DNA from: Lachnospiraceae bacterium
GTDB taxonomy: Bacteria; Bacillota; Clostridia; Lachnospirales; Lachnospiraceae
DNA length: 56,720 nucleotides
Direction: 5' to 3'
NCBI GenBank assembly: GCA_016281335.1
Contig: JAEEIK010000034.1
Coordinates: 1 to 56,720 of the forward strand
Part shown: positions 38,905-48,121 of the stretch, piece after piece
Layout: each line of letters starts with the position of its first letter
Position numbering within the stretch: position 1 is the stretch's first letter
Program-made: the position numbers and the translations under genes
The notes under the pieces: generated by a model
The model's database searches: none
Seen by the model: only the letters and a program-made list of their open reading frames with translations
Told to the model about the DNA's origin: nothing

Positions 38905-40905
38905 ATGCAGTATTTTGTTAATGCAAATGCTTGCTGTGACGGGGACGGAAGTAAGGAGAGACCTTACAAATGCATAAATGATGCGGCTAAAGTAGCAAAG
39001 GCGGGGGATGAGGTAACAGTAGCACCGGGCATATACAGGGAGTATGTATGCCCCGTGAATGCGGGAACAAAGGATGCGCCTGTGACATATGTATCCGAAG
39101 AGCCACTGGGAGCGGTAATTACCGGCGCGGAGATACTGAAGGGCTGGAAGAAGTATAAGGGAAATGTATGGACCGCAAGAGTGGCAAACGGCATATTCGG
39201 CAGCTATAACCCTTATAAGACTTTCGTATACGGCGACTGGTATTTCTCCGACACCATAAGGCATGCGGGCTCGATCTTTATAAATGACCGGGAATTATAT
39301 GAAGTGATGAGCTTTGAGGAATGCTTAAGTTCCAAGGCCGACGAGTTCGCCTGGAACCCGGAGGAGTCAAAATTTAAATGGTATACCGAAGCAGACGGTG
39401 ACGAGACCGTGTTCTATGCCAATTTCCGCGGCATGGATCCCAATAAGGAAAAGGTTGAATTCACGGTAAGGCGCAACTGCTTTATGCCGGATAAGAATTA
39501 CGTGGACTATATAACGGTACGCGGTTTCAATATCAACAAGGCTGCAACGACCTGGGCTCCGCCTGCGGCTTACCAGGATGGAATGATAGGACCCCACTGG
39601 AGCAAGGGCTGGGTGATAGAGGACTGCGAGATATACGGAAGCCGTTGCGTCGGCATATCCCTCGGCAAATACCTTGATCCCGAGAATGACATGTATTTCA
39701 CGACAAAGCGTGTTAAGAGTCCTACCCAGATGGAAAGGGATGCGGTATGCCGCGGACAGTATCACGGCTGGACTAAAGAGAGGATAGGACATCATACCAT
39801 AAGGCGCTGCCATATCCACCACTGCGGACAGGGCGGTGTTGTCGGACGTATGGGCGGAGTGTTCTCCACCATAGAAGACAATCATATACATGATATCTGC
39901 AATTCCGCACAGCTTCGAGGAGCGGAGACTGCAGGCATCAAACTGCACGCAGCCATCGATGTGACGATAAGACGCAACCATATACACCACAGCATAATCG
40001 GTGTATGGCTTGACTGGCAGGCTCAGGGAGCAAGAGTAAGCCAGAACTTCATGCATCACAATTACAGGCCCGAGGGCGTAAAGACCGTAGGCGGCATCAT
40101 GTTTTCAACGGATGTCTTTATCGAAGTGGGACACGGTCCTACGCTGATAGACAACAACCTGCTGCTTTCCAAAACCTCGGTGACTATACCAAGCGAAGGC
40201 ATAGCCTGCGTACACAATCTGATGCTCGGAGGCTTCAGCCTGATCAATTCAGGTGTGGACAGCATCGTGAACGGTCAGAGAGAACCAAGATTTACGCCTT
40301 ACCATATACGTCACAGAACCGAGGTTGCGGGTTTCATGACCATACTTCACGGAGACGACCGCATCTATAACAATATCTTCATTCAGCAGCATAAGATCGC
40401 TGATAAGAAGATGACTCCGAAGGATGCCGAGTATGCGGCTGTGGGAACGAAGTGCTTCGATATCTTTCCGACCTATGAAGAGTGGAGAAAGCCCTTCGAC
40501 GAGGGTGAGCGGCCTGACATGGGTAAGCTTGCGGAAGCCCACTTCGGCCATCTGCCGGTATGGGTCGGCGGCAATGCATATTTTAACGGCGCCAACCTGT
40601 ATAAAAAAGAGAAGAACAGGCTTGTGGATAAAGAGCATAAGGTAAGCGTAGAAGTAGTGGAGAAAGACGGGAAATACTTCTTTAAGACAAATGTGGGAGA
40701 TTTCCTTAAGGACTTCAACTGCAGTATGATCAACAGTGATGTGCTGGGCTGTGCTTTTGAACCGGAGCAGAGATTCGAGTCTCCCGATGGTACGCCGATC
40801 ATCTTCAATCGTGATTATTTCGGTGCTCACAGGGGCGCTGCGGTATTACCGGGACCTTTTGCGGATTATGAGTGGGCTAAGAAGAGAAATAAGAGTTTTG
40901 CCTGA
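38905..40905 (+). CDS. GH120-like beta-xylosidase, right-handed beta-helix, cytoplasmic
   Basis: A 666-aa protein without a signal peptide. Its N-terminus (GSKERPYKCINDAAKVAKAG) and repeated turns (IHHCGQGGVVGRMGGVFSTI, ETAGIKLHAAIDV) form a right-handed beta-helix. The order of motifs, FGSYNPYKTFVYGDW, then VWLDWQAQG, then DVFIEVGHGP, matches the GH120 beta-xylosidase family as I recall it. The catalytic pair would be Asp370 and Glu407. The distance between them is 37 residues, about 14 more than I recall for the family type enzyme, because of an insert around RPEGVKTVGGIMF. It should release xylose from imported xylooligosaccharides. AGGAGG precedes the ATG. A glycosyltransferase gene follows after 49 bp. 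Confidence 0.83.
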   Translation: MQYFVNANACCDGDGSKERPYKCINDAAKVAKAGDEVTVAPGIYREYVCPVNAGTKDAPVTYVSEEPLGAVITGAEILKGWKKYKGNVWTARVANGIFGSYNPYKTFVYGDWYFSDTIRHAGSIFINDRELYEVMSFEECLSSKADEFAWNPEESKFKWYTEADGDETVFYANFRGMDPNKEKVEFTVRRNCFMPDKNYVDYITVRGFNINKAATTWAPPAAYQDGMIGPHWSKGWVIEDCEIYGSRCVGISLGKYLDPENDMYFTTKRVKSPTQMERDAVCRGQYHGWTKERIGHHTIRRCHIHHCGQGGVVGRMGGVFSTIEDNHIHDICNSAQLRGAETAGIKLHAAIDVTIRRNHIHHSIIGVWLDWQAQGARVSQNFMHHNYRPEGVKTVGGIMFSTDVFIEVGHGPTLIDNNLLLSKTSVTIPSEGIACVHNLMLGGFSLINSGVDSIVNGQREPRFTPYHIRHRTEVAGFMTILHGDDRIYNNIFIQQHKIADKKMTPKDAEYAAVGTKCFDIFPTYEEWRKPFDEGERPDMGKLAEAHFGHLPVWVGGNAYFNGANLYKKEKNRLVDKEHKVSVEVVEKDGKYFFKTNVGDFLKDFNCSMINSDVLGCAFEPEQRFESPDGTPIIFNRDYFGAHRGAAVLPGPFADYEWAKKRNKSFA

Positions 40906-40954
40906 AGATAAAGCAAAGCGGCCGGGATCAAACTGACAGGGAAGGTTACGGACA

Positions 40955-42115
40955 GTGTTTAAGACTGAGAGAAAAATAACTGAATGGATAGCAAAGCATG
41001 TATCGCTGCTGTATTTTGCGGCGATAACGCTGCTTGCATTCTATATCCGCTACATAGGCAGAACGGTGACTTCACCGGATATGAGGGATTTCCTGCTTCC
41101 CTGGTACTACAGTATGAAGGAAGCGGGAGGTCTGTCCGCACTTTCGGTGCAGATGGGTGATTACAATGTACTCTATCAGACACTGATTGCCCTGATGACC
41201 TATCTGCCCTTAAATCCCCAGACCATGTACAAAGGACTTGCCTGCATCTTCGATTATCTTATGGCCTTCGCTGCGGCTGGACTGATATGCGAGAGCCTGA
41301 AGAAAGAAAGATTCGGCGCAACGTTCAATGCCGTATACACGATAGTGCTGTTTCTGCCTACAGTGGTCATTAATTCGGCATACTGGGGCCAGTGTGATTC
41401 CATGTATACCTTTCTTATGCTGATGGCGCTGTGGCTGCTTTACAAAAGAAAGCATAAGACCTCGTTTTTCATGCTGGGCCTTGCCTTCGCGCTGAAGCTG
41501 CAGACCATTTTCATCCTGCCTTTTATCGTTGCGTATTATCTGGTTAAAAAGAGCTTCAGCATACTGAATTTCGGCATAACGCTCCTGACCTTCTGGCTGT
41601 CCGGCGTGCCGGCCTATATAGCGGGACGGGATATTCTGACCCCGTTCAAGATCTATCAGATGCAGACCGGAACCTACAGTAAGATGTGGCTGAATGCGCG
41701 TTCCTTCTGGATACTCTTCGGTGATGATTATAACGCCTACAGGGGCATGGCCATTGTGCTGGCACTGGTACTCTGCGGTCTTGGCTGTTATATGATGCTT
41801 CTGGGAAAGAAGAAGACGGACACAGCCTTCAGATACATCAGTACGGCAGCCTGGTTTGTGTGGGTATGCATCTACTTCCTACCTGCCATGCATGAGAGAT
41901 ATGCCTACGGCCTGGATATATTGTTGATCATCACTGCTTTTCTTGATAAGAAGTATATTAAATTTGCCATATTGTCTGCGGTGCTCAGTTTTATTTCCTA
42001 CGGCCCCTTCCTTACCCAGTACGGCGGGGTGAATATGACACATGCACTTATTGAGTTCTTGGCATTCAGCTGGTTTACTTATCTGCTGATAAATAACGAT
42101 AAAGAACAGGCTTAA
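40955..42115 (+). CDS. GT-C-type membrane glycosyltransferase (mannosyltransferase-like)
   Basis: A 386-aa protein with about ten membrane helices. The early acidic loop TSPDMRDFLLPWYY, followed by NSAYWGQCDSMYTFLML and PAMHERYAYGLDILLI, matches the Gpi18/PIG-V-like and PMT-like GT-C glycosyltransferases, which use lipid-linked sugars at the outer face. The start is GTG at 40955, with GGGAAGG about 8 nt before it. It lies between two genes for giant secreted proteins, so it might glycosylate surface proteins; this is inference from position only. A strong terminator follows at 42134-42168. Confidence 0.8.
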   Translation: MFKTERKITEWIAKHVSLLYFAAITLLAFYIRYIGRTVTSPDMRDFLLPWYYSMKEAGGLSALSVQMGDYNVLYQTLIALMTYLPLNPQTMYKGLACIFDYLMAFAAAGLICESLKKERFGATFNAVYTIVLFLPTVVINSAYWGQCDSMYTFLMLMALWLLYKRKHKTSFFMLGLAFALKLQTIFILPFIVAYYLVKKSFSILNFGITLLTFWLSGVPAYIAGRDILTPFKIYQMQTGTYSKMWLNARSFWILFGDDYNAYRGMAIVLALVLCGLGCYMMLLGKKKTDTAFRYISTAAWFVWVCIYFLPAMHERYAYGLDILLIITAFLDKKYIKFAILSAVLSFISYGPFLTQYGGVNMTHALIEFLAFSWFTYLLINNDKEQA

Positions 42116-42133
42116 AACAGACAGTATAGTTTG

Positions 42134-42168
42134 ACGCTGCGTCTTTACGGACGTGGCGTTTTTTTTAT
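42134..42168 (+). terminator. Terminator after the glycosyltransferase gene
   Basis: ACGCTGCGTC (42134-42143) pairs with GACGTGGCGT (42150-42159) over 10 bp including two G-T pairs, followed by eight T. Confidence 0.9.
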
Positions 42169-42202
42169 ATTTATGGTAGAATATTGCGGACAGATCCAAT
42201 CA

Positions 42203-42293
42203 GGGGACGGTTCTGCGGTTGACCTTGAAACAAGCGGGTTTTGGCGGTTGAGAAGGCCTGGATTGGGGCAAAATCAACCGGAGAACCGTCCCC
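42203..42293 (+). repeat. GGGGACGG...CCGTCCCC element, copy 2
   Basis: About 91 bp with nearly perfect terminal inverted repeats of about 22 bp (GGGGACGGTTCTGCGGTTGA and TCAACCGGAGAACCGTCCCC). It is homologous to copy 1 at 35638-35730, and its right end lies 23 bp before the ATG of the second giant surface protein. Confidence 0.88.
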
Positions 42294-42316
42294 ATGATCG
42301 TTAAGGAGGACATAAA

Positions 42317-45300
42317 ATGCATAACAGGATGAAGAGACAATTGAGAAGATGGCTGGCAATGTTCATGTGCGCAGTGATGATCACAGGCATGATGCCGGAA
42401 GCGGTACTGAAGGCGCATGCGGAGGAAGAGAGCGTGCAGTCTGAAGCTGATACGGCAAAAGAGACGACTGTGCCGGAGGATGAGGCCGGAACTGATGCGA
42501 TCGTAGAAGAAGCGGGAAATGATAAAGGAACGCCGGCAGCATATGTAAAAATGATAAATCTGGCAAACCCGGCAGGAGAGGCGGTCACCTTGAATTCAGG
42601 AGACAGCATGGAGGGCTATGCTTCATTTAATAATGGCGTGCTGACTCTTAAACAAGGTGTCGGGGACACTATTCCTAAGAGCGGTCTAAATAATAGTTGT
42701 GCTATAGCCATATATGCGCCAGGTGATCTTATAATTGAACTTGAATGTGGGAGCGCTGATGAACCTGCTGTTTTTGCAGGAAAAGACAGTCAATATTCGC
42801 TTTGCGCAGACGGAAATATTACAATAAGAAATGCAGGCGGAAAAAGCGGATATGCTTTATTTCAGGCTCAGAATAGGAATAACCTGTCATATTTGCAAGG
42901 AATTGAATGCAGGGGCAAACTGACCATAGAAGAACAGGACGGAGGAGAAGTGGCGGTAAGTGTTGTCGCTACCCCCCTCGAAGGCGCAAAGCCTCAATAC
43001 AATTTTGGAGTATATGCACAGGATGGATGCGAAATAAAAAGAGGGGCTGAGTTATCCGTATCAGGCGGAAACGCATCACAAGGCAGCGCGGGATTATATT
43101 TGGGCAATAACGGTCATTTAACTATAGGAGAAGGAGCTAAATTGACGGCTGCAGCCGGCAATGTAAGCAGCGCTTATGAAAATCAGATCAGTGCAGGCAT
43201 TTATGCCTATAACACTCTGGAAGCGGATATTGATGATGGGGCCGAGGTGATAACACAGCACGGAACCGTTTCAAACGGAAATAAGGTCGGGGACGTATAT
43301 GTTAAGGATGAGGAGATCAATTATACTCTCGGCGTTACACCGCTTAATGCTTTTTATGTTTATACGGATCAATATGAAAGCTCGGCATATATCAATATAG
43401 GAGACGCGGTTGAGCAGGGGATGCTGCCGGATGATCTTAAGACATACCTTGAGGGGCTTGAAGCAGCTTATGAAAGATCATACAGCATGGGCAGTTCTTT
43501 CAGGGTGATCAATACTTTAGCCGGTATCTATGAGCTGCCTGAAGCAATAAGCGAAAAATATGACATAGGATATATTACCGAAGAAGATTATCAGGCTGTT
43601 GCTGCCGGAACAAAGACGGCAGCTGAGGTGATCAGCTATGATACGGCTGATAAGCTCTGCATGAACAGGGATAAAGGCTGCCAGCTGTGTTTCAGGGAAA
43701 AGTGGTCAGCAGTCGAAAAAGTGAAATTCAGCGAAGACGGTAATGAGGTAAAATATGATAATAAGAAGCCTTTATTACTGAAAGTCGGAGAGGCGGCAGT
43801 ACTGGATGTGGAGATAGAACCTGACGGCGCACTGCAGGAGATCGGATTTGCGGCATTTTCCCTGACAGATGTGAATAATACTGCTGCAGATATAGCAAAA
43901 GGTCCTGACAGCAGCAGGCTTGAGCTTACTTATGAGAATAACAGCTTAACACTCAACGGTAAAGAAATCGGATATGCTGCAGCTGCCGCATTTCCGAAAA
44001 AAGCTCTTGATGCATATGCAAAGGGGGAAATGACTGTTGCGGAACTGGTAAGTAAAAGAATAGCCGGTTCTTCGATCTGTGTTCAGCTATATGCAGAAAA
44101 GAAGTATACGCTCCATGCCAACGGAGGCAGGTTTATCCCGGCAGAGAATCTTAAGAGTTATGCGACAGAAGGCAAAATTTCCTTTGATGATGTTTATGAA
44201 ACGGGAACGGAGACCATATCGTTCATGGCACCGGACAGCTGTACCCGTGTGCAGTGGGGACAGATAATGTCTGATCGTCTTAAGGCCATGGACTATTACA
44301 TGAATGAAAATATATCTGCTTTTGCATACGGCAGCGCTATTGACGGTACCATAATACTTATGACTCATTCCGGAGATGTTACGGATGCGGACAGTTCCTT
44401 TATTAAACTTGATGATAAGCATAAGCCGATTGACTCTCCTATGCCGGAGAATGTTACTGATTTCTATATACCATGGAAAGCGACGGAAAACACTTCGGCA
44501 CGCTTTGTGACCGACGGCGGCAGCATTGACTGGAAAGCTGATGTTCAGGTGACTGCTGATGGTCAGGATTATCTGTACAGCGGTGCTGAAAACAGCAGAT
44601 TCATTTTCCCGGAAGCAGTCAGAGAAGGATACTTCTTTATCGGATGGAAAACACAGGTGGGCAAAAAGGATATCCTCCGTTTTGCAGGTGATGCGGGGGT
44701 CCTGACGAATACCCAATATACCGCTTTGTGGCAGACTGAGATAAAAAGGATAGATCTGACCTCAAATCTTCCGGCAGCTCTTTCGGTCGGAGAAGCGGGG
44801 GTATACAACATTCAGGCGGTAACGAACGGTATAAATGCATATTTCCAGGGATTCACAGATGCGTTTGCCGGAGACGAGGTGGATCGTATAGAGGCGGATC
44901 ATTCATATTATGTATGTATCAGCGTTCAGTATGATCCGGGTGAATACTATATTGATCGTGAAAGTGTCGAGATATATCTGGGCGATGAAAAACTCAAGGC
45001 TATACCCGGCGGCGGCGGACCGGGTGTCAATGAAATACTGGCGTTTAAAAAGTATACCGTAGGAACGCCTAAAACTCACAAGCTGACTTTTGACCTGCAG
45101 GGAACAGGCGAGTTGCCTGATTTTGCAAAGAACGGTTTTGTTTTTGAAGAAGGAGAAAACCTGCGTTCCTTAATGACTGAAACACAGCTGAATGAACTCC
45201 TGTACATGAGATATACGGGCGCTGATGGGAAGTATTACGGCTTCTGGTATCCTGACCGTGCATGCAGGGAAGATGAGCGTATAGGGACAGGTAATGACCC

Positions 45301-48034
45301 GCTTCGCGGAAAGAAAGAAGATGTAACCTTTTATGCCGGATGGACTAAGATCAGTTATATACGTTCAGAGACTCTGGAAGTTGCCGTTCCGCAGGATGGC
45401 ATGAAAACTGACGGTGAAGGCAAATTTGATACAGACTGGATGAACGGCAGTAATGACGAGATAAGCTGGTCCGGAGAAGATTTCTGGTATGACAGCGGAG
45501 CGAGTGAGCCGGTAAAAGCAACTGATTCCTTTAAGGCCGGAAAAAAATACTATGCAAGGATATCTTTTTGGTGCCATGATGGTTTTGAATTAGATCCGGA
45601 CAATCTGCCGCGGATCATAGTGAACGGAAATAATGCCGTGGTCAGTATCCGTAAAAAGGTATCAGGTTACAATCAAACTGTTTATTATGCAGTATTTGAG
45701 TTTATACCGGCTGCGCAGAGCGGGATCGATCTGACCCTGGATTATAATTATCCGGACGGGACAGAGTACAGCCATACCATCAGCGGCATACCGGCAGGTA
45801 CGAAGCTTAGCGGAACCGGTTTCAGACTCAGGGATGCCCTGTTTATCGGTGATATGACCTGGGAAGAGTTCTGCACACTTAAGCAGGAATATACGGAAAC
45901 GAATAATGAGAATACATTCTACGCAGCGCATGAAAAGATCCTGCCGGCTGAAAATACAGGATACAGATGGAGAGGCATAGCTTCGAAACGGAAGTATTCA
46001 AGCTATAATGATGCTTGCGGTGACAGCATGAGCCTTGCGTCTTTGGCCTTGGTAAATGATACAACCCTGTATATAAGCTGGGATGAAGAATTAAAGCTCA
46101 TTCCGTTAAATGGCATCAATGTGCCTGAATGTCGTATGTGTGTAGATGAGTATTATGAGCTGTCAGATTACGGAGTGGATTTTGAGGGCGGAAGCAGCGT
46201 GAGCAGCGCAGGCTTTTACTGGGTTGATGTGACAGACCATGATAACAGATTTGATGATGGATATGTGTTTAACGGAGGAAGTACGGCCGCGCTTCATCTG
46301 GAACTGAGACTTCAGAATGGTATCTATTTTGACAGGTTTATAACGGAAGATACGAAGATACGCTATAACGGCAACGATTATGCCTGCGAGAATTTTACGG
46401 GTGACGATATGGAGTTTTATATTCCCGTGACTATCGGGCATGTTCTTCCGAAAGATGCAACTGTAGAAAAGAGCAATGTGGTCGAAGCGAGCTGCACAGC
46501 AGGAGGTTCTTATGATGAAGTAAGAAGCTATAAGTGTACGGCCTGCGGTACTGATGTGGAGAATGAGCTGATCCACTGCCATGTTCCGGCTCTGGGGCAT
46601 GAGCTGATAAGGCATATGAAGGTGGAGCCGACACTGGGTAAAGCCGGTAATATCACATATTGGGAATGTGACAGATGTAAGAAACTTTTTGCAGATGAGA
46701 ATGGAAAGAACGAGATAACAAAGGAAGATACAGTCATACCCGTGCTTGAAGAGACAGAGATCGATCCGGACCATCAGCATGCGCTTATCAGGCATAAAAG
46801 GGTTGAACCTACTGCTGCGACAGCAGGTAATATTGAGTATTGGGAATGCATTGATTGCCACAGATTCTATTCTGATGCGGAAGGAAAAAATCAGATAAGT
46901 CTGAAGGACACAGTGCTTGCGGCAAAAGGAGAACCTGCACCCGATCCGGACCCCAATCCGGACCCCAATCCGAATCCTGATCCGAATCCGAATACGGATA
47001 CCGATGCGGAACCGGAGGATACACCGGAGGAAGCACCCGAGGAGGCGCCGGAGGCTACGGGAGTTAGCTTAAGTGAAAACAAGATCGAAATAAAGATCGG
47101 CGAGAGTAAAGCGCTTAAAGCTGTCGTTGCTCCCGAGAATGCAAAAGATAAGTCACTCTCATGGGTAAGTGATAATGAGAACGCAGTTACCGTCGATAAG
47201 GACGGTAAGATCACGGGCGTATGGGCAGGAACAGCGAAGATAACGGTGACCACGGTGAACGGCAAGAGCGCCGTATGCGAAGTTACAGTGCTGCCTGCAT
47301 TTAACAATGATAATGAGGAAACGATGAAGATGTCACCGGAGGATATTAAGAACTATGTCGTGCCTCAGAGAATAGGCAAGCCGATACCCGAGTCCAAGCC
47401 CGTGAAGATCGGTGACAAAGAGGTGAAACTCAATGTATCCGTAAGCTACTGCAATGCGGTGACCTACACCGGCAAAGCAATTAAGGCCCAGGATGTGCTG
47501 GATATCAATTACGACTTCTCCGACATACTGAAGGCAGCAGGAGCTGAAGGCAAGGATCAGGATAAGATGTTTAAGTTGAGCTACATCAATAAGAAGAACA
47601 AGAATGCCGGTCATGAAGCATCTTTCTATGCAAAGATCAGCCTTAAGAAGACAGCAAAGAAAGATTGCGGCCTTTCGGATGCTCAGGTGAAGGACCTCAA
47701 GAAGCTTATCAAGGCCGAGAACAGCGTGATGAAGAAGAATCCCTGCAAGTATACGATCAATAAGGCCTCTCTTACGGATCTTGCGGAGATAAAGCTGCAC
47801 GCTAAGCTGACGAAAGACGGAAAGCTGAATCTGATCACCAAGGGCAAGAAAGCAGGAAATATCAAAGGCTTCAAGAGTGTAACGGTAAAAGTTAATGCTT
47901 CCGATCAGAAAGCAAAGAAACTCTCTGCAAAGGCAGGTTACAGCTATGAGGTGACGGATGCCGAAAAGTGCAGGGTGAAGATCAAAGGAAATACCAACTA
48001 TACCGGTTTTGTAACGGTGACGGCGGAGAAGTAA
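42317..48034 (+). CDS. Giant secreted multidomain surface protein (BIG2, InlB-type repeats)
   Basis: A 1905-aa protein with a signal peptide (RRWLAMFMCAVMITGMMPE, cleavage near KAHAEE). In order: a Gly/Ala-rich repeat region resembling a beta-helix (about 60-345, ILKQGVGD, LTIGEGAKLTAAAGN); several InlB_B-like repeats (about 590-830 and 915-1015, ARFVTDGGSIDW, GFWYPDRACREDE); and the region shared with the 35806 protein (from about 1139, DYNYPDGTEYSHTISG). Then come CxxC modules (YKCTACG, WECDRCKK, WECIDCHR), a PDPNPDPN linker (about 1540-1578), a BIG2 Ig-like domain (about 1579-1660, GVSLSENKIEIKIGESKALK) and the conserved Lys-rich C-terminal domain (from about 1675). No sortase motif. Probably an adhesin or biofilm component. 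Confidence 0.83.
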   Translation: MHNRMKRQLRRWLAMFMCAVMITGMMPEAVLKAHAEEESVQSEADTAKETTVPEDEAGTDAIVEEAGNDKGTPAAYVKMINLANPAGEAVTLNSGDSMEGYASFNNGVLTLKQGVGDTIPKSGLNNSCAIAIYAPGDLIIELECGSADEPAVFAGKDSQYSLCADGNITIRNAGGKSGYALFQAQNRNNLSYLQGIECRGKLTIEEQDGGEVAVSVVATPLEGAKPQYNFGVYAQDGCEIKRGAELSVSGGNASQGSAGLYLGNNGHLTIGEGAKLTAAAGNVSSAYENQISAGIYAYNTLEADIDDGAEVITQHGTVSNGNKVGDVYVKDEEINYTLGVTPLNAFYVYTDQYESSAYINIGDAVEQGMLPDDLKTYLEGLEAAYERSYSMGSSFRVINTLAGIYELPEAISEKYDIGYITEEDYQAVAAGTKTAAEVISYDTADKLCMNRDKGCQLCFREKWSAVEKVKFSEDGNEVKYDNKKPLLLKVGEAAVLDVEIEPDGALQEIGFAAFSLTDVNNTAADIAKGPDSSRLELTYENNSLTLNGKEIGYAAAAAFPKKALDAYAKGEMTVAELVSKRIAGSSICVQLYAEKKYTLHANGGRFIPAENLKSYATEGKISFDDVYETGTETISFMAPDSCTRVQWGQIMSDRLKAMDYYMNENISAFAYGSAIDGTIILMTHSGDVTDADSSFIKLDDKHKPIDSPMPENVTDFYIPWKATENTSARFVTDGGSIDWKADVQVTADGQDYLYSGAENSRFIFPEAVREGYFFIGWKTQVGKKDILRFAGDAGVLTNTQYTALWQTEIKRIDLTSNLPAALSVGEAGVYNIQAVTNGINAYFQGFTDAFAGDEVDRIEADHSYYVCISVQYDPGEYYIDRESVEIYLGDEKLKAIPGGGGPGVNEILAFKKYTVGTPKTHKLTFDLQGTGELPDFAKNGFVFEEGENLRSLMTETQLNELLYMRYTGADGKYYGFWYPDRACREDERIGTGNDPLRGKKEDVTFYAGWTKISYIRSETLEVAVPQDGMKTDGEGKFDTDWMNGSNDEISWSGEDFWYDSGASEPVKATDSFKAGKKYYARISFWCHDGFELDPDNLPRIIVNGNNAVVSIRKKVSGYNQTVYYAVFEFIPAAQSGIDLTLDYNYPDGTEYSHTISGIPAGTKLSGTGFRLRDALFIGDMTWEEFCTLKQEYTETNNENTFYAAHEKILPAENTGYRWRGIASKRKYSSYNDACGDSMSLASLALVNDTTLYISWDEELKLIPLNGINVPECRMCVDEYYELSDYGVDFEGGSSVSSAGFYWVDVTDHDNRFDDGYVFNGGSTAALHLELRLQNGIYFDRFITEDTKIRYNGNDYACENFTGDDMEFYIPVTIGHVLPKDATVEKSNVVEASCTAGGSYDEVRSYKCTACGTDVENELIHCHVPALGHELIRHMKVEPTLGKAGNITYWECDRCKKLFADENGKNEITKEDTVIPVLEETEIDPDHQHALIRHKRVEPTAATAGNIEYWECIDCHRFYSDAEGKNQISLKDTVLAAKGEPAPDPDPNPDPNPNPDPNPNTDTDAEPEDTPEEAPEEAPEATGVSLSENKIEIKIGESKALKAVVAPENAKDKSLSWVSDNENAVTVDKDGKITGVWAGTAKITVTTVNGKSAVCEVTVLPAFNNDNEETMKMSPEDIKNYVVPQRIGKPIPESKPVKIGDKEVKLNVSVSYCNAVTYTGKAIKAQDVLDINYDFSDILKAAGAEGKDQDKMFKLSYINKKNKNAGHEASFYAKISLKKTAKKDCGLSDAQVKDLKKLIKAENSVMKKNPCKYTINKASLTDLAEIKLHAKLTKDGKLNLITKGKKAGNIKGFKSVTVKVNASDQKAKKLSAKAGYSYEVTDAEKCRVKIKGNTNYTGFVTVTAEK
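46939..47010 (+). repeat. Asp-Pro-Asn repeat linker (in-frame)
   Basis: Short repeats of GATCCGAATCCG type encode DPNPDPN units. They form an extended, probably wall-spanning linker before the BIG2 domain. Confidence 0.8.
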
Positions 48035-48036
48035 TA

Positions 48037-48090
48037 CCCCTCATCAGTCAGCTCTTCGAGCTGACAGCTTCTCCCCAAGGGGAGAAGCCT
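48037..48090 (+). repeat. CTCATCAGTCA double-hairpin repeat, copy D
   Basis: CCCCTCATCAGTCAGC-TCTTCGA-GCTGACAG, then CTTCTCCCC-AA-GGGGAGAAG. It begins 2 bp after the stop codon of the giant protein and runs up to the terminator at 48095. Confidence 0.8.
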
Positions 48091-48094
48091 GAAA

Positions 48095-48121
48095 GCCACG
48101 GATACTGTCCGTGGCTTTTTT
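48095..48121 (+). terminator. Terminator of the giant surface-protein gene
   Basis: GCCACGGA (48095-48102) pairs with TCCGTGGC (48108-48115), 5-nt loop, then TTTTTT. The T run overlaps the stop of the convergent GGDEF gene. Confidence 0.9.

Noticed and set aside
46163-46861. 232-codon minus-strand frame within the giant surface-protein gene
   Set aside because: Antisense shadow with Cys/His/Ile-rich composition and no start signal.
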